From the NCBI GenBank assembly GCA_946807835.1, contig OX327712.1, forward strand, positions 16,944,001 to 17,008,000: 64,000 nt of DNA, read 5' to 3'. Source of the stretch: Ailanthus altissimus. Taxonomy: Eukaryota; Streptophyta; Magnoliopsida; Sapindales; Simaroubaceae. The position numbers and the translations under genes are program-made. Of this stretch, positions 57,623 to 64,000 are shown piece by piece. Each line of letters starts with the position of its first letter. The first letter of the stretch is position 1. A model generated the notes under the pieces. It saw only the letters and a list, made by a program, of their open reading frames with translations. It made no database searches and had not been told where the DNA came from.

Positions 57623-59826
57623 TCTAACACCGAAAAGAATAAATATTTGTACTTGTATAATATTCATATTTTATTTGTATGTGGATGATACTGAAGTTAT
57701 GTTTTGTTATTAGTATTGCTTTTATATATTAAGGACATATTATTAATATTGGGTTTATTTACAGGACTTTAGATTTATTTTAGGGACTAAATTATAATAC
57801 TTTAAAAGTTTTGGGGGCTAATTCGTAAATACTATAAATTAGCCTCTTAGTATAAAAATACACTTTTGAACCCTAATTCACTCATTTTCATCGAGCCACC
57901 TCTTTTAGAGTGAGAAAAGAGAGAAAGAAAGGGGAGAGAAAGAGAAGAAGAAGAAGAAAGTTGGAATTTAAGCTTTAAGAGGTATATTATAACCCTTTCT
58001 TAGTTTCCTGGTGTTAATTTAGTTAATTCCTTTAAGTTTTAATTTATAAAATATGTACAATTGAGGATTTGATGTCGATTTCGTAAGATATTGTGAGAAT
58101 TGACGATGATTATGTAAATAACTTGATAAATCATGATGAATTGTAGAATTTCTTCTTGATAGTCTCTTGATCCAAAATTTTTATAAATTGTTGTGCTTTG
58201 ATTCTAGTTTTGGATTTTGAGTATATGAAATTAGACATGTCTAGAATCATTTGAAACTTTGAATCGATTGAAAATTCTAGAAATTAAATTTGTAGTGAAT
58301 TTACTAAAATGGCCCTAAAATTCTGCAAATTTCCTGTGTTAACAGTATGATATAATGACAAATAATTTTTGATCTGCTGAATAGTTTTTAAAATTTACGA
58401 ATTTCTAAAATATGATAATTTTATATGTCTAATATGATATATACAGAATTGAGAATTTAGATCAACGTGGTTAAATTGTTATAATTTTTTAAAGTGTATC
58501 AGCTCATTGCAGTATTTGATTAATCGATTTTAAAGCTATGGAATACAATAGTTTTAAACTACTTTTGCCAGTGATTTTGAAGTAAAATATTTATCATGGA
58601 TTGAGATATATTCAAGATTAATTCTGGGGTAGTTTTATAATTTTTGAGTTAGTATATGATTTTATAAAATTGAGATATTGAATACTATTCAACAAATATC
58701 TTGATCCTATCAAGATAATAATTTAGATTTGATGGTGTTTATGGAATGGATTGTGTAGGAATTATGATATAATATTCATATATAAGAAGGATATATGAGT
58801 CAAGAATGATATATTCTGATTTTGGAGTAATTGGACATCATTTAATATATAAGAAAATTTTGTTAAGTGTAAGTGGTCAGAATGACAGGTTTTGAGAAAC
58901 CAAATAATTAGACCAATTCGATGTGATAAGTGTAATATGTGTAATTTTGTAAGCTATTTAAAGTATTTTGTATGAATTTTGAGGCTCATGTTTTGTATGA
59001 ATGTTAAGGCTCATGAAATAATTAATTCTTATTGATAAGTTAAGGAGATTTAAGCCTTGTAGCTGAAAGTGTTAAGAGGTAAGTATACTAGACTTTTTAC
59101 TGAAGTAATAGTTGAGTGATGGTATTCTTATTATATGTTTTGAAAAAATGTGTAAGCGCTTACCTGACATGTGATTTGATAAGATTATGATTTTGATTTA
59201 TCATAACATATCATACATATGCATTGTGTATATATATATATATATATATTTGTATTTTGATATATGAAAAATTAGTATGCTTACTGAGTTTTATACTCAT
59301 TATAGTTTATGGTGATTTCAAGTAAATAAAGTACATGTGTGCTTAGCGGAGTTGGCAAGGCTTTTGTTGTTCCTTTGGTTCCCTAAATTGCTAGGTTGCT
59401 GAGTGTTTCATTTAGGGACACGTGGGTTAAGATATTTAATTTGTCCCTATTAAGTAAATACTTATGTATTATTTATTAAGTGCGGTTATGGGTTAATTGT
59501 AAGTAAGAATTTGCAATGAATATATTCTGGGCTTTCGGTAACAAAGTTGCTACTAGTGACGTAGCAGAGTGTTAATCTTTGAGAAAACTTTGCGTACCTC
59601 CAGTTTACTAATTGCCCCAATCATAATTCAATTGTTATAATTATAAAAAATTGAAATGAATGTTTTTATATTGTCAATAAATATTTATATTTATATTTTA
59701 AACATGAGACTAACTCGTAAATAATAATTTAGAAATATATTAGAATCATTAAGATTTTATGTATGCTCATTATTAAATGAATGTAAGTTATGTCGTGTGT
59801 CAGATCTTTTAGGTCTGGGGCATGAC
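57623..59826 (+). mobile_element. LTR-like insertion inside the family A LTR
   Basis: Starts tctaacaccgaaaag and ends in ggtctggggcatgaca. These are the usual ends of many plant gypsy LTRs (TGTAACACC...GGGGC(G/A)TGACA), with the first G mutated. The surrounding family A landmarks stop at its left and resume at its right. A TATA-like segment 'agtataaaaatacac' is at about 57850, followed by a purine-rich tract at 57905-57960. A (TA)n run is at about 59228-59250. The target duplication could not be established. Confidence 0.6.
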
Positions 59827-60232
59827 ATAATTACATACTGGATTCAGGAATGTGTAACCTTAGATCAAAAGTATTTAGCTCATGTTCAAAACAAGAATAT
59901 CTAAGAAAAAGTATAAAAATATCATGAACAAAATCATCTCTTAAAACTAAGGAAGAAAATAACACAAGTGATGCCCTGAGTTGTTCTTCTTCCTCTTGTC
60001 TTGATTGCCCAAGAGTTGATTCTTCAATCTTTAATCTTTAATCTTCAATAAATTCACCTTGATCTCTTTGGTTGAATGTGTATTTGTTGCTTGCGTTTTT
60101 CTCCTTGGTAAATTCCTTTATTTTTGCCTTAAAATAGTGTTTTTATTGCTAAGAAAAAGTCTAGGTGCGAGGAGCTTCAAATCCACCCTAAATAGGCGAG
60201 TTAAGAAGAGTATTTAAACATTTACACGGGTA

Positions 60233-60315
60233 TTATGGCGTTGGACATGCTCTTCAGCTTCCGCAAGTCATCGACGAGTGCCGCAGTGCTCACTCGCTAT
60301 TCTGGCGCTGCGGCG
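60233..60315 (-). promoter_or_regulatory. GC-rich inverted-repeat array upstream of the TATA box, 3' LTR
   Basis: Words atggcgttggacat, gtgccgcagtgctca and ctggcgctgcggcgcac. On the sense strand the TATA-like GTTTAAATACTC (RC of about 60208-60219) lies only 15-25 bp beyond the array. Confidence 0.6.
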
Positions 60316-60523
60316 CACAGCCACTTGTTTCCTACTTTCGTCTTTTGAGCGCATTTTGCTTGTTTCTCGCCCAATTCACTTCCCATTTGTTCCTATACGT
60401 CACATTTTCCTTCATGCACTTATTTAAGATTAGAAACACAAATAAGTAGCCAAATATTAATGGATTAAAGCAAAAATACCCAAGTTAAAGTGCTAAAATA
60501 CTATTGTCATTATGCTATTATCA

Positions 60524-60564
60524 AATACCCCCAAACTTAAGATACTTGCTCGTCCTCGAGCAAG
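60524..60564 (-). other. Polypurine tract and adjacent perfect hairpin
   Basis: The purine tract is the complement of 60524-60540. Next to it, 60545-60564 reads CTTGCTCG-TCCT-CGAGCAAG, a perfect 8-bp stem with a 4-base loop in the 3' untranslated part of the element, just before the LTR. Confidence 0.75.
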
Positions 60565-61978
60565 ATAAGAGCATACTAACAAGGAGCCAAAACAACTATA
60601 TAAAAACACCCTCTTAACATTCCATGAACCATGAGTTACTTGGGTCGATCAGAAATTTGTAAGTTGTCTCAATGGATGAATTACACTTATGAAATCTTTA
60701 GACTCAAAAATTATTTATGCTTATTCTACACTCTAATCATCATGCTTATATCTACCTTATAATTGTTCACTTGTGAGTGTGTGTCAAGCTATTTAATTGC
60801 ACATCAATTTCATTTTCGAACATCTTATTTTTATCAAAGAAAGATCAGGATCAAAATAATTCTCCATAAACTTATTTTTCATAGCAATCTCCACTAATGT
60901 AGAACAATAATATAATAAGGGATCAAGTAGGACTTTAATTAGCTTGTAATGTAAGGCTAAGGTGAATGTGAGATATAAAGATATATAAAAAGTGCAAATC
61001 ACACCATTAACACTTAGACTTTACTTAGCAACCTCTTGATTCCTTTTCTTCCTTACTTCTTCATCTCCTCCCCCAAACTTATGCTATTTCCATCTTTCTT
61101 TTAATCACGTTTTTTTTTTAATTTTTTTTTTATATCCTCAAACTTAGATTGATATGAACTTTTAAGACTTATTGATTTTCATTGTAGTACTCTTCTTTCC
61201 TATATCCACAACCTTTTTGTTTTAAATATTTCTAAGTAAAGTCAAGGTTTATGGTGCTACCGGTAGGTTTTAGGATAAGTAAAGTCGAGGTTTATGGTGC
61301 TACCAGTAGGTTTTAGGATAAGTAAAGTCGAGGTTTATGGTGCTACCGGTAGGTTTTAGGATAAGTAAACTCGAAGTCTTTAGGCTTGTAATGTTGTTAA
61401 ACATAAAAAATGGAAACTTCAGCTCAAATAGGGTGACTAGGGATATATATATATAAGGTAGGCTCGAAAAGGCTTAAACCGTCCAAAGATGGCCTATAAT
61501 CATATCCCTCACTATATTTGTCCTAGGATTTCGCCTTGAAAGCTAATCAAACAAGTTCTAGATAATAGACGACCTTGATTACATTTTCTGTTGTGAATAA
61601 GTGTATTTTACTTTACAACTACTGAACATTAAATGGCTCTAGAGTGTACTGATGTTTAAAGTGAACAACTATAAGCTGAATATAATTAATTCAATTATAG
61701 TATAAAATGAACACAATAATAGATAAGTCTAGAGTTTATAACTTTTCTTCAACTCCATTTATCATCATTGACTACAACTCTTTCGACAAAACAAACGATA
61801 CTGAAAGAAAGTAAACTACTTCTAAAGAAGACAGATAAAACAGAAAATAAACTTACAATGCATGAAGAAAATTACGAATTAAAAAGCGTTTTCCTTGCCC
61901 CCACACTTATAATAAGACATGTCCTCATGGCGGTAGTAAAATAACAAAATTGAAACATTTTTCTGTTTTTATGAAGCA
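60565..61978 (-). other. Non-coding 3' internal region of the element
   Basis: No reading frame. Contains poly-T runs at about 61110-61131, the 43-bp minisatellite listed separately and a short (TA)n run near 61443. Confidence 0.55.
61235..61376. repeat. 43-bp minisatellite, 3.3 units
   Basis: Units start at 61235, 61278 and 61321, with a partial fourth at 61364. The units are almost identical (two single-base differences). Each holds CTACC(G/A)GTAG, a 10-bp palindrome in two of the three copies. Confidence 0.93.
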
Positions 61979-63069
61979 TTAGGTGTCCCCTTCGTCTTCA
62001 TCTTTACTCCCCATTTTGTTTTCAGCTTCTGCATCATCTTCTAAGTCATCCGCATCTGGTGGCGCTGGATAAGCTAGAAAGTGTGGCAAGTTATCTGTAT
62101 CCATGCCGAAGTTAATAAGTATAATACGCAAAACCTGGTCTTGATAGGTGGCATGTGAGGCAGTCCACTGCTAATGTGTGGTGAAGGCATCCTCTAACCT
62201 TGATAGCTATTGAGATATGGTCAGTTGTACTGTAGGTCTGTGTGGCAGAAGTGGTCGGGGAGCGGGGTCTTGAGCTGGACCATCAATGATTGTAGCAATT
62301 TTGCTGTTGACCAATACGTATGCTAGGGGTAATACTTCCTCTGATGATGTCCACTCAACTTCAGCTTTAGCACAAAGTGCTGTAATTAGCTAGAGGTAAT
62401 ATATGCTTTGCTTTGGATGATCGAGGCCGAAAAAGATTGTATCTCCAATCACCTTACAAATATCAATAGTTTGCCCTGTTAGAATAGCATACAAAATGAT
62501 AGCTCTCTTTACTGTTACTGTGCTCATATGTCGAACTAGCATTAATCTTGCAGCTATAAAATAGTGACATGCTTTGAATTCTCTGCACATGTAACGTGTA
62601 GGAAAAGCGACCGGAAGATTTCCAGACATTGTTCATTGAGCATTTGGGGTGGCCAAGTAGCGAATGACAACTTCATAATCTGGGTTCTTGTGAAGCTCCA
62701 TATAGTCATCTTGTTGTATATTGGGTACCCCAAAGTATCTATTGATGTCCTCATTGTGGATGCGAACAATTCGGCCCCTAATTTTGACTTTTCCATTAGA
62801 GTGCTATTTGCCATTAGCATAAAATTCTCGAACGACTAGGATAACTGCGGCATTTGGTTGTGTGCATAAGCGTCCCTAACCTCTATCTGTAATAATTTGG
62901 GAGATTCTTGGATAGCCCTCTCTCGTGATATCAAAGCCTCTTTCAGGAATGATTGTACATTTAACTATAAAAGAGTGATATAGGTTGGCGGCTTCTTGAA
63001 AACAAACTTGTTAGTGTCGTAGCCTACAGAAGATGATGCAACAGACTTCTTTGATTTCTTAGGTGCCAT
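61979..63069 (-). pseudogene. 'Putative plant transposon protein' reading frame, decayed
   Basis: About 363 codons from MAPKKSKKSV (ATG at 63069) to a TAA at 61979-61981. The central part resembles a domain common in plant retroelement-derived proteins (Pfam 'putative plant transposon protein', PF20167 as I remember it): VRIHNEDINRYFGVP, then KACHYFIAARLMLVRHMSTV, KRAIILYAILTGQTIDI, LITALCAKAEVEW. An acidic tail (DDLEDDAEAENK) ends it. A tryptophan-to-stop change near 62630, another stop near 62390 and at least one frameshift after the N-terminus make it a pseudogene. Its function is unknown; it is not an RT, integrase or gag that I can recognise. It lies between a promoter-like segment and the element's 3' LTR. 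Confidence 0.65.
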
Positions 63070-63639
63070 TAAATACTTGAAACAACAATAATGAGCATCC
63101 CAAATATGGGCAGCAAATACCACGCACATGGTGCAATAAGCAATCATATATGTGTGCCATATTTCACGCAAACCATAATATCTTTTGCTCTCAAAGTCAC
63201 CCATTTAAACAATAATCAACTCACCAAGTTGAACATTAATCATCAATCAATATCAACATGCACAGTAAACACCAATCAATATCAACGTGAACATTAAACA
63301 CCAATCAATATCAACGTGAACATTAAACACCAAGTAACACCACTTTGAACATTAAACACAAGTCAATACCACTTTAAACATACTTTCACAAACATCTTAA
63401 TATGTAGCTAGGTAGCTAATTAAGAATTTCAAGTAGAACCCATTAAACCTTAGTCAACTCACCAATTTGTACAAGTTGCACAAGCATTCACGAAATTTTT
63501 TTTCGTTTTTTTTTTTTTGAATCAATTAATTGAAAAAAAGTTCTAATAATCATAATCTAGCAATAAGGAAACGAATTATGCCTTGTAACCATAAAATAAA
63601 GAGACATAACAAGAAATAAAATGAATAAAGATAGGGATT
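63070..63639. other. Possible 5' intron or leader of the transposon-protein gene, with short tandem repeat
   Basis: No coding sequence is recognised between the ATG at 63069 and the promoter-like segment. A splice donor-like AAG-GTACAAAT is at about 63645 on the minus strand, so an intron in the leader is conceivable. Confidence 0.35.
63240..63384. repeat. 29-bp tandem repeat, about five units
   Basis: Units begin at about 63240, 63269, 63298, 63327 and 63356. The second and third are identical, and the outer ones are diverged. Consensus is close to acaccaatcaatatcaacgt, then gaacattaa. Confidence 0.85.
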
Positions 63640-64000
63640 TGTACCTTGAATACTATGGAAGAGAAAATTTTTAGAGTGGTGAGGAATGTGAACAATTAGG
63701 TGAATTATGTGCTAATATGGTGTTAGTTTGAGTGGGTAATGAATTTGAATCTAAATTTAGTGTGTAAGAGTGTTTAATTTTGATGTGAGATGAATAAGTG
63801 AAAGTGTGAGATGGGGAAGATAGGTTTTAGGGTTTATGTGAGTGTGAGAGAGAAGGAGGAGATGATATGAAGAACTAAAAGAGAGGGGAAAGTATTATAC
63901 TTCCCCCATGTGAGCGCCGCAACGCTCACACACACCTGGGCATAATTGTGCCCAGGTGTCATCCAACGCTTCGGCACTAGCACTCTGTTTCGAGCATTAC
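63640..64000 (-). promoter_or_regulatory. Promoter-like segment with GC-rich hairpins upstream of the transposon-protein frame
   Basis: On the minus strand: a GC-rich block (63909-64000), then GTATAATACTT near 63898-63888, then a long pyrimidine-rich leader containing an AACCCTAAAACC telo-box-like word near 63830. The GC-rich block has two perfect hairpins: TGTGAGCG/CGCTCACA at 63909-63930 and the 11-bp ACACCTGGGCA/TGCCCAGGTGT at 63932-63959. The order (GC inverted repeats, TATA-like box, CT-rich leader) is that of a promoter. It could alternatively be the edge of another LTR. Confidence 0.45.

Larger units (their letters stand above)
56916..64000 (-). mobile_element. 3' LTR and internal 3' region of a large LTR element, leaving the window
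   Basis: The minus strand carries a polypurine tract (TTTGGGGGTATT, RC of 60524-60535) directly followed by an LTR beginning TGATAATAGC at 60523. The LTR runs left to about 56916 and belongs to family A. It is interrupted by another LTR at about 57623-59826. Internal sequence to the right has a hairpin, a minisatellite and a decayed reading frame. No RT or integrase lies in the visible part. Layout and protein suggest a Tat/Athila-like gypsy element, or a non-autonomous derivative with an additional ORF between pol and the 3' LTR. Confidence 0.65.

Overview
The window is AT-rich plant nuclear DNA, almost certainly from a eudicot. It carries genes for CDR1-like aspartic proteases with a typical plant signal peptide, and several lineages of plant LTR retrotransposon with tRNA-iMet primer binding sites. 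Nothing in it fixes the species. Only two genes look intact: intronless CDR1-type (family A1, nepenthesin-like) proteases at 4780-6090 (minus) and 48460-49785 (plus). Two further copies are broken: a partial tandem duplicate at 2759-4376 and an N-terminal fragment at about 22258-22545. Most of the remaining sequence that can be identified is retrotransposon, usually decayed and often nested.

Layout. 1-2.0 kb: PBS and LTR of a minus-strand copia-type element. 2.3-6.1 kb: the protease pseudogene and the intact minus-strand gene. 6310-11510: a complete but dead Ty1/copia element with a 5-bp target duplication (agttc), inserted 220 bp upstream of that gene's start codon. 13.0-16.85 kb: a second copia element, interrupted exactly at 14091-15531 by a solo LTR (target duplication cttat). 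17.3-20.0 kb: three diverged copies of a local repeat, one split by an 893-bp Mutator-like MITE. 22.3-23.3 kb: protease fragment next to a copia gag relic. 24.1-29.0 kb: LTR fragments, including a long head-to-head inverted repeat and two adjacent LTRs, one with target duplication atatc. 30.1-32.4 kb: copia pol relic, then a 25-bp minisatellite. 34.1-35.8 kb: another LTR of the 24-26 kb family. 36665-42182: a complete minus-strand copia element with 720/728-bp LTRs and target duplication aagat. 43.0-48.1 kb: a tandem array of four LTR-like units of about 1.18 kb, ending 335 bp before the start codon of the second intact gene. 50.0-51.3 kb: LTR relic. 53.0-55.7 kb: gypsy-type gag/protease relics. 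56.9-64.0 kb: 3' LTR and internal region of a large minus-strand element that leaves the window, carrying a decayed 'putative plant transposon protein' reading frame.

The two intact proteases should be secreted to the apoplast. Their Arabidopsis relative CDR1 acts in disease-resistance signalling. Each has a retroelement structure pressed against its promoter, so the mobile DNA may influence their expression; this is inference.

The most unusual pattern is a GC-rich array of short imperfect inverted repeats (core GCGCC..GGCGC) that recurs just upstream of the TATA box in LTRs of at least four otherwise unlike families. It stands out sharply in this AT-rich sequence and may be an undescribed shared regulatory module.
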